Source: Fibrobacter sp. UWT2 (lineage in GTDB: Bacteria > Fibrobacterota > Fibrobacteria > Fibrobacterales > Fibrobacteraceae). Taken from it: DNA of 64,000 bases. The stretch is taken from NCBI RefSeq assembly GCF_900142545.1, contig NZ_FRBF01000014.1, positions 22,939 through 86,938 on the forward strand, in the 5' to 3' direction. The notes under the pieces were generated by a model. The model was not told where the DNA came from, did no database searches, and worked only from the letters and a program-made list of their open reading frames with translations. Shown in pieces: positions 16,561-25,706 of the stretch; the stretch's first letter is position 1; every line of letters begins with the position of its first letter. A program made the translations under genes and the position numbers.

Positions 16561-17577
16561 ATGCCATCAGAAAATGCGATTATAGAACGTGCCGAAATGT
16601 ATTTGCGTAAGCTTTCTTGCGGAATCAACCCGCTGACAGACGAAATTCTGCCCGAAGGCGACTCCTGCAAGCAGGAACGAATCAGCAAGTGCCTCGCCTA
16701 TGTCGCCTCCCTGTTGCAGCAGCAATTGAACCACGACCATGTGGCCCCGATTCCGACCGAGCAGCCCCGCGCCGCAAAACGCGCCGCGAAGCCCGCCATG
16801 CAAGATTTGGCCATCGACGCCGAAACCCTGAAGGGCTACCGCTTCTTCGATTACCCGGTTTCGATTTCCCGCGTGGTGCGCAATGTGAACGAACTTTTGC
16901 CCAAGAACATGAACCACCTGCTTTATGCCGACGTGGCAAACTTCTTGGTGCAAGAAGGCATTCTCGAGAGGCAGAACACCGAAAGCGGAACCGACGCCAA
17001 CCTGCCCACCGCCAAGGGTGAATCTTACGGATTCGAAAAGGGCGAATCGGACCTGCGCGGCCACCACAATATTTATACGCAGTGCTGGCAACAGGCGCAG
17101 CAGTTCATTTTGGACAACATTCAAAAGTGCGTCGACATTGCAAACGAACGCTTTGCCAAGCGCAAGGCCAACCAGGCTCAAGATTTTCAAGACGACCAGG
17201 AATACGCTCCGAAGCGCGTGCAAAGGGAAAAATTCCACCTGACCGCCGAGCAGCTGGCCGACTACCCCGCCGAAGACACACCCGTGCCCGTGAGCGAAAT
17301 CGCACGCCGCCTGAACACCCTTGTTGGCGAGAACATGGAACGCATCTACTACAAAGTCATTCGCGACTGGTACGTGGAACAGGGCTACCTTGAATTCAAG
17401 ACATCACCCGAAGGCCGCAGCGCATTCCTGCCCACCGAAAAAGGCGCCATGAGCGGACTCTTCGTGGAATCCCGCACCGGCAAAGACGGCGAACTCTACG
17501 ACGTAGTGATGTACGATGCCAAGGCCCAGAAGCTTTACCTGGACACCTTGGCTCAAAGCGCCGCCCCGCAAGCATAA
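16561..17577 (+). CDS. Hypothetical protein with internally duplicated domain
   Basis: The 338-residue product starts at an ATG with CGGAG seven bases upstream; the frame is open further upstream without support. Residues 10-55 (YLRKLSCGINPLTDEILPEG) resemble a short N-terminal module seen in many bacterial proteins of unknown role. Residues about 93-158 and 230-300 are copies of one another: each has a helical P-V-S-x-I/V-x-R segment, an x-x-Q-G-I/Y-L-E turn and LPTxKG. The copies look like winged helices. Cytoplasmic, function unknown. Confidence 0.7.
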   Translation: MPSENAIIERAEMYLRKLSCGINPLTDEILPEGDSCKQERISKCLAYVASLLQQQLNHDHVAPIPTEQPRAAKRAAKPAMQDLAIDAETLKGYRFFDYPVSISRVVRNVNELLPKNMNHLLYADVANFLVQEGILERQNTESGTDANLPTAKGESYGFEKGESDLRGHHNIYTQCWQQAQQFILDNIQKCVDIANERFAKRKANQAQDFQDDQEYAPKRVQREKFHLTAEQLADYPAEDTPVPVSEIARRLNTLVGENMERIYYKVIRDWYVEQGYLEFKTSPEGRSAFLPTEKGAMSGLFVESRTGKDGELYDVVMYDAKAQKLYLDTLAQSAAPQA

Positions 17578-17620
17578 CAATATGTCATGCCCGTCACCGA
17601 ACGAGCATCTCCTTTTTAAA

Positions 17621-17656
17621 TAAAAAACGCCCGGAACCTTTTAGATTCAGGGCGTT
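17621..17656 (-). terminator. secA terminator
   Basis: AACGCCC pairs with GGGCGTT around a 17-base loop, and on the minus strand TTTTTTA follows. It lies 36 bases after the secA stop. Confidence 0.65.
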
Positions 17657-17691
17657 AATTTATTTTAAACGCAGTCGCTTTTTAATTACGA

Positions 17692-20673
17692 TTACTCCAA
17701 GTCCTTGCCGTGGCACTTCTTGTACTTGAGGCCGGAACCGCACCAGCACGGGTCATTGCGGCCGAGCTTCGGAGCCTGCTGCTGGGCGCGGCGGCGTGCA
17801 GCGGCGAGCATGGCGGGGTTCACCTGGCGAGTACCCGGAAGCGCAGACTGCGGCATCGGTTTTGCTTCCTGCTGTTCTTCAGAAATCGCATTCGTTTCAG
17901 AAGTAGCAGCCTGGCCAGCGAGACCGGCAGGCTTTGCACCTTCGGCGCTCATCTGTTCGGCAGGTTCAGCGGCGCTTTCTTCAGCCGGAGCTTCTGCATT
18001 TTCGGCAGGAGCATTGTTAGCGGCGTTCTGAGCGGCAGCGGCCTGAGCTTCTTCGAGAGCCTTCTTTTCGGCTTCGATCTGTTCCTTGCTCTTAAGCTGC
18101 AACTGATCCGGAGAAACAGTCACGCCGTTCGGGAGCGTAATGCGAATGTTCAAGATGCGGAGAGCCGTAAGGGTTGCAATCTTTTCCATGCAGCCTTCGA
18201 ACAGCTTGTAACCTTCGTTCTTGTAAACCATCAGCGGATCCTTCTGGGCGTATCCGTGGAAGCGGATAGAATCCTTCAGCTGGTCCATGGCGTACAAGTG
18301 TTCCTTCCACACCTGGTCAATGGTCATCAACAAGAAGCGGCGTTCAATCTGGCGGAAGTCGGCTTCCGGAATAATCTTCGTGAGCTTGTCGTAGCGGGCC
18401 TTGCACATGTCGATGATTTCATCGAGCACCTGTTCCGGCGTCTTGCTCATGGCATCTTCGAGCGTGAGGCTGTATTCCATGCCCAAGCTACGCTGCAAGT
18501 CAATGTGCAGGCCTTCCAGGTTCCAGGCTTCGGCATAAGTCTTGGCCGGAATGTATTGAGACACCTTAATGTCGCAGGCATCTTCAATACGGTTCATGAT
18601 TTCTTCGCTGATGTCTTCGCCGTTCAGAATGCGGCGGCGCAGGCCGTAAATCACCTTACGCTGTTCATTCATCACGTTATCGTAGTCGAGCAAGTGCTTA
18701 CGAATGTCGAAGCTCTGGCCTTCCACGCGGCGCTGGGCACCACGAATCGAGCGGCTTACGATCGGGTGGGTAATCACTTCGTCTTCACCCACGCCAAAGC
18801 GGCTCATCAAGTTCTTCACGCTGTCGCCACCGAAGATACGCATCAGGTTATCGTCGAGGCTAAGGAAGTACTGGCTGGAACCCGGGTCGCCCTGACGGCC
18901 GGAACGACCACGCAGCTGGTTGTCGATACGGCGAGATTCATGACGTTCGGTACCGAGCACATGCAAACCGCCGAGTTCGGTAACACCGGGGCCAAGGGCA
19001 ATGTCGGTACCACGACCGGCCATGTTCGTTGCAATCGTCACCTTGTCCTTATGACCGGCGTACTGAATGATTTCAGCTTCGCGGCCATGGTTCTTGGCGT
19101 TCAACACTTCGTGCGGAATGCCTTCCTTTTCCAAAAGGCCGTGCAGCTTTTCGGACTTTTCGATAGAAGCCGTACCCACGAGGAGCGGCTGGCCCTTGGA
19201 ATGGCGTTCCTTGATTTCGGCCACAATGGCGCGCCACTTGGCATCTTCAGACTTGTAGACCAGGTCCTGAAGGTCCTTACGGATGCAGGGCTTATTGGTC
19301 GGAATCACCCAAGTGTTCATGTTGTAAATCTTGATGAATTCCGTAGCTTCGGTTTCGGCGGTACCCGTCATACCCGAAAGCTTCTTATACATGCGGAAGT
19401 AGTTCTGGAACGTAATCGTTGCAAGCGTCTGGTTTTCGCGACGGATCTGCACGTTTTCCTTGGCTTCGATTGCCTGGTGCATACCGTTGCTATAGCGGCG
19501 GCCTTCCATGAGGCGGCCCGTGTTTTCGTCAACGATGATGATTTCGGTATCGCGAACGATGTAGTCCACGTCCTTTTCATAAAGGTACCAGGCCTTCAGA
19601 GCGTTATCCAAGAAGTGCACCCAGTCGGCATGTTCGCCGTACAGGTTCGTGATGTGCATGAGTTCCTGAATGTGGTTCACACCCTTTTCGGTCAGCTGGA
19701 TGTTCTTGTCCTTTTCGTCGACCGAGAAGTCCTTGTTCTTAATAAGCTGCTTGGCGATTTCGTTTGCCTTGGCGTACTTTTCAGTAGCGTCTTCGGCCGG
19801 GCCACTAATAATAAGCGGCGTACGAGCTTCGTCAATCAAAATGGAGTCGACTTCGTCAACAATACAGAAGTTCAGTTCACGCTGCACCAGCTGGTTGGGT
19901 TCCACAGCCATGTTGTCGCGCAGGTAGTCAAAGCCGAATTCGTTGTTGGTACCGTAGGTCACGTCGCTGTTGTAGCTCACGCGGCGTTCTTCGGGAGAAA
20001 GGCCGTTCACAATCAGGCCCACCGTGAGTCCCAAGAACTTATAGACCATACCCATCTGCTTGGCGTCACGGCCAGCGAGGTAGTCGTTCACGGTCACCAC
20101 ATGCACACCGTGGCCAGAAAGACCGTTCAAGTAAACCGGAAGAGCTGCGGCAAGCGTCTTACCTTCACCCGTCGCCATTTCGGCGATAGCGCCTTCATGC
20201 AGCACCAAGCCACCGATCATCTGCACGTCGAAAGGCATCATACGGAACGGCTTCACCGATTCGGGGTAAAGTTCGCGGACCTTGGCGTACACAGAAGCGG
20301 GCAGGTAGACTTCCCATTCGTTCTTGCCGGCGGCAAGTTCAGCCTTCGCGGCATTCACCGATTCCTGGAGTTCCGGGCCCAGGCGGCTAAAGTCAAAGTT
20401 GTTTTCCGGCTTGAAGATATTGAAGATACCCAGGCGGCGGTCGCAAGCTTCTTGGCAAACGGCAAAGGCTTCGACCTTGATATCCTCAAGGGTAGCACCG
20501 TTCTTGAGCTTTTCGCGGAATTCCGCACTCTTTGCGGCAAGGGCGGCGTCATCCAGAGCTTCAAGGGCTTCGCGGGCCTTGTGGATTTGGGCAATCACCG
20601 GGCGCAGCTGCTTGACCTTACGTTCGTGAGGGGTACCAAAGATCTTGTGAAGAACGGTATCGACTATACTCAT
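17692..20673 (-). CDS. secA: Preprotein translocase ATPase SecA
   Basis: The 993-residue protein has the DEAD motor Walker A MATGEGKT at about residue 165, Walker B VDEVDSILIDEARTPLI, the conserved GTDIALG and GRSGRQGDPGSSQYFLS motifs, and a C-terminal zinc-binding SEC-C motif (CWCGSGLKYKKCHG). It drives Sec-dependent export with SecYEG. A low-complexity Ala/Glu/Pro-rich linker of about 100 residues precedes the zinc motif and explains the length above the usual 850-900. It is monocistronic with its own terminator. Confidence 0.97.
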   Translation of the reverse strand: MSIVDTVLHKIFGTPHERKVKQLRPVIAQIHKAREALEALDDAALAAKSAEFREKLKNGATLEDIKVEAFAVCQEACDRRLGIFNIFKPENNFDFSRLGPELQESVNAAKAELAAGKNEWEVYLPASVYAKVRELYPESVKPFRMMPFDVQMIGGLVLHEGAIAEMATGEGKTLAAALPVYLNGLSGHGVHVVTVNDYLAGRDAKQMGMVYKFLGLTVGLIVNGLSPEERRVSYNSDVTYGTNNEFGFDYLRDNMAVEPNQLVQRELNFCIVDEVDSILIDEARTPLIISGPAEDATEKYAKANEIAKQLIKNKDFSVDEKDKNIQLTEKGVNHIQELMHITNLYGEHADWVHFLDNALKAWYLYEKDVDYIVRDTEIIIVDENTGRLMEGRRYSNGMHQAIEAKENVQIRRENQTLATITFQNYFRMYKKLSGMTGTAETEATEFIKIYNMNTWVIPTNKPCIRKDLQDLVYKSEDAKWRAIVAEIKERHSKGQPLLVGTASIEKSEKLHGLLEKEGIPHEVLNAKNHGREAEIIQYAGHKDKVTIATNMAGRGTDIALGPGVTELGGLHVLGTERHESRRIDNQLRGRSGRQGDPGSSQYFLSLDDNLMRIFGGDSVKNLMSRFGVGEDEVITHPIVSRSIRGAQRRVEGQSFDIRKHLLDYDNVMNEQRKVIYGLRRRILNGEDISEEIMNRIEDACDIKVSQYIPAKTYAEAWNLEGLHIDLQRSLGMEYSLTLEDAMSKTPEQVLDEIIDMCKARYDKLTKIIPEADFRQIERRFLLMTIDQVWKEHLYAMDQLKDSIRFHGYAQKDPLMVYKNEGYKLFEGCMEKIATLTALRILNIRITLPNGVTVSPDQLQLKSKEQIEAEKKALEEAQAAAAQNAANNAPAENAEAPAEESAAEPAEQMSAEGAKPAGLAGQAATSETNAISEEQQEAKPMPQSALPGTRQVNPAMLAAARRRAQQQAPKLGRNDPCWCGSGLKYKKCHGKDLE

Positions 20674-20798
20674 CTTTTTCCTTTTTACGGCCGAGGGCGC
20701 TGCCCGCGGACACTGATTAAAAATTTACGGGGAGAATTTAGCAAATTGCATGCCAATTCAAAATCGTTTAGTCTTGAAACAGGGGCCTATTGCCGAGT

Positions 20799-21353
20799 CT
20801 ATCGCAGAATCTGGGCCAGCATCGCCTTGCAACCCTCGTTTACATCGTCCCAAGTTGCCACAAAATCGCCTGTATACCAGGGGTCAGCCACGTCGCGACT
20901 CTTGCCCACCCAATCCATCAAGAGTGAGACCTTGCGATTATTTTTGGCATCTCTACTTGAAACGCCCGCGCCACCTGTTTCACGAGCGTACACATCGGCC
21001 GGCAAAATCCAGCGCAAGTTGCGCAAATTGTTACGGTCCATGAGCACAATGTAGTCGTAATACTCGTAGTCGCGAACCGTCATCTGGCGTGCCGTCTTTC
21101 CACTGCAATCGATCCCGTGCGTGGCAAGCATACGGCGAGCAGGCGGGTAAACAGGATTCCCGATTTCTTCGGTGCTCGTCGCGGCACTTGCGATTTCGAA
21201 TTCTATATCTTTCAACTGGGACTGCGCCGCCCCCTGTTGTAATTCAGCGGGCAATGTGGCGGGCAAATCCCGTACCAACTTTTTCATCACAAATTCAGCC
21301 ATCGGGCTTCGGCAAATGTTCCCGTGGCACACAAACAGAATCTTGATTTTCAT
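20799..21353 (-). CDS. Low-molecular-weight protein-tyrosine phosphatase
   Basis: The 184-residue product starts MKIKILFVCHGNICRSPMAE, with the C-x5-R-S phosphate loop at residues 9-16 (Cys9 nucleophile, Arg15) and the general acid Asp in DVADPWY near the C-terminus. About 20 extra residues (LPAELQQGAAQSQ) sit between the first helix and strand. Cytoplasmic dephosphorylation of protein tyrosine or small aryl phosphates is expected. The start at 21353 is the ATG at the catalytic strand. It is divergent from the glycosylase gene across only 27 bases. Confidence 0.9.
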   Translation of the reverse strand: MKIKILFVCHGNICRSPMAEFVMKKLVRDLPATLPAELQQGAAQSQLKDIEFEIASAATSTEEIGNPVYPPARRMLATHGIDCSGKTARQMTVRDYEYYDYIVLMDRNNLRNLRWILPADVYARETGGAGVSSRDAKNNRKVSLLMDWVGKSRDVADPWYTGDFVATWDDVNEGCKAMLAQILR

Positions 21354-21380
21354 AAGGCGAAAAATAGTATTTTTGTGTTC

Positions 21381-21890
21381 ATGAAAAAGCTCGCAAGCAA
21401 AGCCATTCGAACCCGCGTCACCCACGAATTCCCGGCCCTATACGACCGCGAATCCCGCGTGCTGCTGCTCGGCTCCATACCCTCGCCCAAGTCGCGCGAG
21501 ATGGCATTTTACTACGGGCACCCGCAAAATAGGTTCTGGAAGGTGATGGCAACCGTTCTCGGCGAAAGCGTGCCCGAAACCATCGCACAAAAGAAGGCCA
21601 TGCTCAAAAAGCATCACGTGGCCCTGTGGGATGTTCTGGACAGCTGCACCATCGTAGGCGCAAGCGACACCAGCATCGAAGACCCCGTTGTGAACAACAT
21701 AAAAGAGCTCGTAAAAAAGTCCAAAGTCACACGTATCTTCTGCACCGGCGCCACCGCCCACAAACTGTACCAGAAACTCTGTGCCCAAGACGTCAGAATA
21801 GATGCGGTCAAGCTCCCCTCTACCTCGCCCGCCAACTGCGCCGTATCACTCGAAAAATTGGTCGAGGCGTACAAGGTGATTCTAGAATAA
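21381..21890 (+). CDS. DNA-deoxyinosine (hypoxanthine) glycosylase, UDG family 6
   Basis: The 169-residue product has the family 6 signature LLLGSIPSPKSRE, then YYGHPQNRFW, at about residues 28-53; the Asn of HPQNRFW is the probable catalytic residue. It is a base-excision repair enzyme that removes deaminated adenine (hypoxanthine) from DNA. The C-terminal LPSTSPANC matches the family's second motif. The ATG at 21381 was chosen because the conserved region follows directly. Confidence 0.88.
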   Translation: MKKLASKAIRTRVTHEFPALYDRESRVLLLGSIPSPKSREMAFYYGHPQNRFWKVMATVLGESVPETIAQKKAMLKKHHVALWDVLDSCTIVGASDTSIEDPVVNNIKELVKKSKVTRIFCTGATAHKLYQKLCAQDVRIDAVKLPSTSPANCAVSLEKLVEAYKVILE

Positions 21891-21910
21891 ATCCCGCCGC
21901 CTAAAAACCG

Positions 21911-22132
21911 CTACCGGTTCCAGCCGTTATGCCCCTCGCCGTAATACAGCGCGGCATCTTCAGGCCCGAAATCATCCACCTCGGAATCACGCGGCGAAAG
22001 CCACCCACGCATCTTGCGGATGCGAGCCTTGCGCTCTTCGGCAGCCTTGTCAGCGGTTGCACGGTTCGCAACAGGGGCTGCGGCAAGATTCGTGCCACTT
22101 TCATTGTGTTTTTCGTCAAGTGAATCGGCCAT
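21911..22132 (-). CDS. Hypothetical 73-residue charged protein
   Basis: The frame shows the GC-rich codon bias of neighbouring genes and encodes a soluble, charged helical peptide (AEERKARIRKMRGWLSPRD) ending YYGEGHNGWNR. No domain is recognised, and there is no clear ribosome-binding site before the ATG at 22132. It is probably a lineage-specific small protein. Confidence 0.45.
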   Translation of the reverse strand: MADSLDEKHNESGTNLAAAPVANRATADKAAEERKARIRKMRGWLSPRDSEVDDFGPEDAALYYGEGHNGWNR

Positions 22133-22187
22133 ACGTTAAAAAGATAGTTTAATACCAGCCAAAAAAGATTATTTTAAAGGTATGAGT

Positions 22188-23222
22188 ATGAAAATCCACC
22201 ACATCCTCGCCGTAGCGTTCTCCGCGGCTTCGCTTACTCAAGTGCCTGCCTTCGCGCAAACGGCCTCCGACACCGTCTCGTTCGTGAACTTCGAGAACCG
22301 CGAAGTCGGCGTGTACGGCAATGCTGAGGCCAAAGAAGACTTCAAGCGCAACGATTACGATAAAAGCTGGTGGTACGCCATGGACAAGAACAATGGCGAA
22401 AACTCCAAGGTTGTGTACGACGGCGAGGAACACGGCAACGTACTGCAGCTCAAGTACCCCAAGGGCTGCGTAGGCCCGAACGACAACGACACGCCCGCCT
22501 GCGCCGCGCAAATCATCCAACCGCTCGTGAAAACCGCCGACACCATGTGGAGCGCCTACGACATATTCTTCGAAGACGGATTCGAGTTCCAGCTCGGCGG
22601 CAAGCTCCCCGGACTATGCGGCGGCAAGTGCTACACCGGCAACGCCATGCCCGAAACCGGCGACGGCTGGAGCGCGCGCATCATGTGGCGTAAAGACGGC
22701 AACGCCGTGCAGCTCATCTACTTCATGGGGCAAGAGTCCGTATACGGCGACGATTTCAAGTGGGACTTGAACGGCACCATCCCGCAAAAACAGTTCACCA
22801 CCGGCACCTGGCACCGCATTGTAAACAAAGTAAGCATGAACACCATCGCCTCTCCCGGCAACGGCGACAAGAATGGCCGCGTGCAGACCTGGCTTGACGG
22901 AGAACTCGCGCTAGATGTGGATACCCTCAGGCTCCGCGACTACGACACCGTGAAAGTCGACAAGTTCTACCTCTCCACCTTCCACGGCGGAAGCAGCGCC
23001 GAATGGGCCCCCACCCACGACTGCTACATACGATTTGACAACTTTACGGTTTCGACGGATTCTATCGCGATCTCCAAGCCCGCGCCGAATGGTGGTGAAA
23101 CCGACTACATCCGCGCGCGACCCCTATTCCGCGCGAACGCGATGCCGGCCAAGGTGTTCCGTGTCGATGGCACGACGGTCGGCACCCACAGGGCGAATTA
23201 CGAAGTGAAGGTCGGGAGATAA
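22188..23222 (+). CDS. Secreted polysaccharide lyase family 14-like protein
   Basis: The product of about 344 residues has a signal peptide ending PAFA-QTA. The beta-jelly-roll core contains FQLGGKLPGLCGGKC, WSARIMWRKDGNAV, a YFMGQ segment and WHRIVNKVSMNT, the pattern of PL14-type alginate or glucuronan lyases. The C-terminal 40 residues (AMPAKVFRVDGTTVG) form a short sorting-like tail. It probably cleaves acidic polysaccharide outside the cell. AAAGG at 22176 is well spaced from the ATG at 22188; the ATG at 22182 is too close. Confidence 0.75.
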   Translation: MKIHHILAVAFSAASLTQVPAFAQTASDTVSFVNFENREVGVYGNAEAKEDFKRNDYDKSWWYAMDKNNGENSKVVYDGEEHGNVLQLKYPKGCVGPNDNDTPACAAQIIQPLVKTADTMWSAYDIFFEDGFEFQLGGKLPGLCGGKCYTGNAMPETGDGWSARIMWRKDGNAVQLIYFMGQESVYGDDFKWDLNGTIPQKQFTTGTWHRIVNKVSMNTIASPGNGDKNGRVQTWLDGELALDVDTLRLRDYDTVKVDKFYLSTFHGGSSAEWAPTHDCYIRFDNFTVSTDSIAISKPAPNGGETDYIRARPLFRANAMPAKVFRVDGTTVGTHRANYEVKVGR

Positions 23223-23225
23223 AAG

Positions 23226-23789
23226 TCACCCTCTACATAATTTGCGCACATCAAAGACAAGCCCCTCACTAAACGGATCACCGCCATTTGCTGCGATGAA
23301 TTTCGCATGAGGGATATCCGTCCTGTATGTCCACGGAATAGAATCGCCATCATCCGTGAACGCGTCTTTAGCATGCCATAAAGCAGAAATGTTATTCTTC
23401 TTTCCGGCGCCACGCTCCAATTTCCATTTTCCCTTTATACGTTTTAAGTGGAATTTTCCGCCTTCGAAACAATCACCTTCAGCAAAAATAGCACCTTCTA
23501 ATTCAATCACATCGTCCGAATAACCCGTGACAACCACTAGCCCGTTTCGTTTCGCGCAAGCAGTTTCAACATCCGACAAGCCTTCGGAAAAATCGCGCAT
23601 GCTAAGAATTTTGGCAAACTGTTCCGCAGAAAATGTTCGAGTTTTCATCCATAAAACATAATCCACGATTCGCTTGTCTTTCTTACCGAAGTAGCCCATT
23701 GTCTTTTCTGCAATAACATTTAAGTCATCGCAAACGCTGGATACACCTTCTAAAAAAAGATGTATCTCGTTGATTTTGTTGTTAATCAT
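23226..23789 (-). CDS. Hypothetical protein coupled to AlbA_2 regulator
   Basis: The 187-residue product starts at an ATG with AAGGAG 8 bases before it, and its ATG overlaps the stop of the upstream gene (ATGA), so the two are translationally coupled. The N-terminal half is helical (MINNKINEIHLFLEGVSSVC); the C-terminal half is beta-rich, with repeated Gly-Lys turns. No signal peptide and no family recognised. Its coupling suggests a partner of the AlbA_2/ATPase protein. Confidence 0.6.
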   Translation of the reverse strand: MINNKINEIHLFLEGVSSVCDDLNVIAEKTMGYFGKKDKRIVDYVLWMKTRTFSAEQFAKILSMRDFSEGLSDVETACAKRNGLVVVTGYSDDVIELEGAIFAEGDCFEGGKFHLKRIKGKWKLERGAGKKNNISALWHAKDAFTDDGDSIPWTYRTDIPHAKFIAANGGDPFSEGLVFDVRKLCRG

Positions 23790-25327
23790 ATTATTTCTCC
23801 TTGTTGATGGTTTTCTTCGATGATTTCCCAATATCCCTTTGTGTCACTACCTATTCGCTTGATGAATTTATCTCGCAAAAGCGCTATGTGATATTTCACG
23901 GTACGGGGAGAAACATCCATTTTTTCGCTCAGTTCTTCGATAGTGGCATACGGATTAGTCACAATCGCCAAATATGTTCTCTGGGCAATCTCAGGGCAAT
24001 TTGGCGGCAAAATCAAGTCATTCTCAGGGCAATTTTCGCTATTTCTCTGGGCAATTTCAACGTTTTCTGGGCAATTATCACTTGTTCTCTGGGCAATCTC
24101 AGCCAATTTTAGCACTGTTATCGTTCTTTCAAGCGATATTTTTTGTGTATATTCGGGCTTAAGACCAAACTCTTTTTCCCACACAGAAAAAACTCCGGGG
24201 ATTCCGCTCCCCGCCCGTTCACCGATATCGATCATAGAGAACATCTTAAGAATGGTGGCATTGCGTGGATCGGAAGTTCCACCGCTTATGGCTTCTTTTA
24301 TGCTAAGCCTGAACATTCCCGGATTTTCAAAAACAAAGTAATCCTTGTATTTTTTGATAACAACGCCAGCGCGGCCATAATAATCCGCATTCGCAAGTGT
24401 ATTCAAAAGAATTTCTCGAATAGCCTTGTGAACAGGGGTGTCATCAACCCTATAAATCCCCTCAAGTTTGAATGGTCTCTTTATGTCTTCAGACAATTTA
24501 TTTACGGTCTTGAAGAAAAAATCAAATACATTACCGCTCCATTCTCCCGAGCTTGAAACAAAGCGGTCCGACCATCTTGTCGTTTCATCAAAATGCTCCT
24601 GATAATCCAGGAAATAAAGCGGGTACTCATACACGATTTCCGACTCGTACCCGAACATCAACAAGCCAGCTGCAGTCGGGTAAACCATTCCATCGTCTTG
24701 GTTTATTCTTGCGGCACCTATCTTTTTCAGGAATTCTATATCGGGAAGATAATTCCAAACATGACCATCGTGAGACAAACGAAACCTTTGCCTGTAGTGG
24801 GTGATAGTTTCTTTGCTAAGTGAATCTAGGTCAACTTCTTTTACGATTTTACAATCTTGGCTTATATGGCCGGCATCGCGGTAAAGAGAGCCTACTTCTT
24901 CCCTTGAACAAAGGTAATCGCCTTCGCCGTTTCGCCTAAACGTCCCTGTAAACATATCCGTTCCCTTGAAAACAGGGCGATATATTCGATCGGCTCTAGG
25001 AACAGTAATCCAGAAAACTTTCTTTCCGTTAATATCCTTTATTTCAACATTATTGTTACCTAGGATATTAATGTTTACGACATTTTTATTGTTCACATTA
25101 TCCCAAAACAATTTTTCCATACGCTCAGGATTCTCTACGCCTTCTATGGTAAACGTGTGATCCCTATTTTCCTTTACACCGAGGAGAATCAGACCCCCAT
25201 CGGTATTTGCAAACGAGGAATAGGTTTCCCAAAGACTTTTGGGGAAACCGCCCTTGGCAAGCTTAGCTTCGAAGCGATTGCCTTCTCTGAACGAGTCGAT
25301 ATTGAAGTCTTTTAATAAATCTCCCAT
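23786..25327 (-). CDS. AlbA_2 (Schlafen-type) and ATPase-domain transcriptional regulator
   Basis: The 513-residue protein has an AlbA_2 domain at residues about 10-140 (FEAKLAKGGFP, FANTDGGLILLGV), a HATPase-like region at about 295-400 (VHKAIREILLNTLANADYYG, GERAGSGI) and a C-terminal winged helix (IEELSEKMDVSPRTVKYHI). A short tandem repeat (EIAQR-x-S-x-NCPEN) links the last two. Such proteins are DNA- or RNA-binding regulators often found near defence genes. MGDLLKD at 25327 has GGAG 8 bases upstream. A promoter and a structured RNA leader precede it. Confidence 0.75.
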   Translation of the reverse strand: MGDLLKDFNIDSFREGNRFEAKLAKGGFPKSLWETYSSFANTDGGLILLGVKENRDHTFTIEGVENPERMEKLFWDNVNNKNVVNINILGNNNVEIKDINGKKVFWITVPRADRIYRPVFKGTDMFTGTFRRNGEGDYLCSREEVGSLYRDAGHISQDCKIVKEVDLDSLSKETITHYRQRFRLSHDGHVWNYLPDIEFLKKIGAARINQDDGMVYPTAAGLLMFGYESEIVYEYPLYFLDYQEHFDETTRWSDRFVSSSGEWSGNVFDFFFKTVNKLSEDIKRPFKLEGIYRVDDTPVHKAIREILLNTLANADYYGRAGVVIKKYKDYFVFENPGMFRLSIKEAISGGTSDPRNATILKMFSMIDIGERAGSGIPGVFSVWEKEFGLKPEYTQKISLERTITVLKLAEIAQRTSDNCPENVEIAQRNSENCPENDLILPPNCPEIAQRTYLAIVTNPYATIEELSEKMDVSPRTVKYHIALLRDKFIKRIGSDTKGYWEIIEENHQQGEII

Positions 25328-25428
25328 CGTATTCTCCATTGCGAGATTACACGGCAAACGCGCAAACACGCCGAAAGAACGGCGCACCTTGCACAGTTAT
25401 GTTTTTATTATGGGGATGATCTTGTAAT

Positions 25429-25546
25429 CCTGTTGGCGGGGGCTTTCCCCGGCTAAATTCTAACCCAACAGGACCATCAAGAAGGTTGATGGGCCCCGCC
25501 GCGAATGCACGTACGGACCGAATGGTCTATGTCGACTGTCGCGGGG
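25429..25546 (-). ncRNA. Candidate structured leader RNA upstream of the AlbA_2 gene
   Basis: Three adjacent stems are visible: CCCCGC/GCGGGG (25494-25499 with 25541-25546, enclosing GACC/GGTC), CCATCAA/TTGATGG (25474-25480 with 25486-25492) and CCTGTTGG/CCAACAGG (25429-25436 with 25465-25472, enclosing CGGGG/CCCCG). The block is GC-rich in an AT-rich gap and starts about 20 bases after a consensus promoter on the minus strand. No run of T follows the last stem, so it is a leader or an RNA continuing into the AlbA_2 transcript. I know no riboswitch class that matches. Confidence 0.45.
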
Positions 25547-25565
25547 ATTATCGAATTACATTTGT

Positions 25566-25594
25566 AATATAAATAAACTGGTTGGCGCTGTCAA
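25566..25594 (-). promoter_or_regulatory. Consensus promoter of the structured leader and AlbA_2 gene
   Basis: On the minus strand TTGACA (25589-25594) and TATATT (25566-25571) are exactly 17 bases apart, putting the start of transcription near 25559, just before the structured block. Confidence 0.65.
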
Positions 25595-25684
25595 GGTGGG
25601 GAGATAGGCTTTCAACAGCTTCTTTCAGGACTGAATTTAATACCAAATATAGTCTTTCTTAGTCAAGAAGGGCAAGCTATTTTC

Positions 25685-25706
25685 AAAAAAGGGGGAAGCC
25701 TCCCCC
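25685..25706 (-). terminator. Minus-strand terminator without an obvious gene
   Basis: GGGGGA/TCCCCC forms a stem with a 4-base loop and is followed on the minus strand by TTTTTTG. Further upstream on that strand lies TAAGGGC/GCCCTTA (25751-25767). No gene on the minus strand ends here. Confidence 0.55.

Noticed and set aside
17710..21054. Very long open frame (over 1100 codons) opposite secA
   Set aside because: It is the mirror of secA produced by GC-rich third positions; the secA reading has all family motifs.
23970..24110. Small plus-strand genes within the AlbA_2 region (repeated GQF/ISGQ peptides)
   Set aside because: They mirror the codon repeats of the minus-strand protein and lack ribosome-binding sites.
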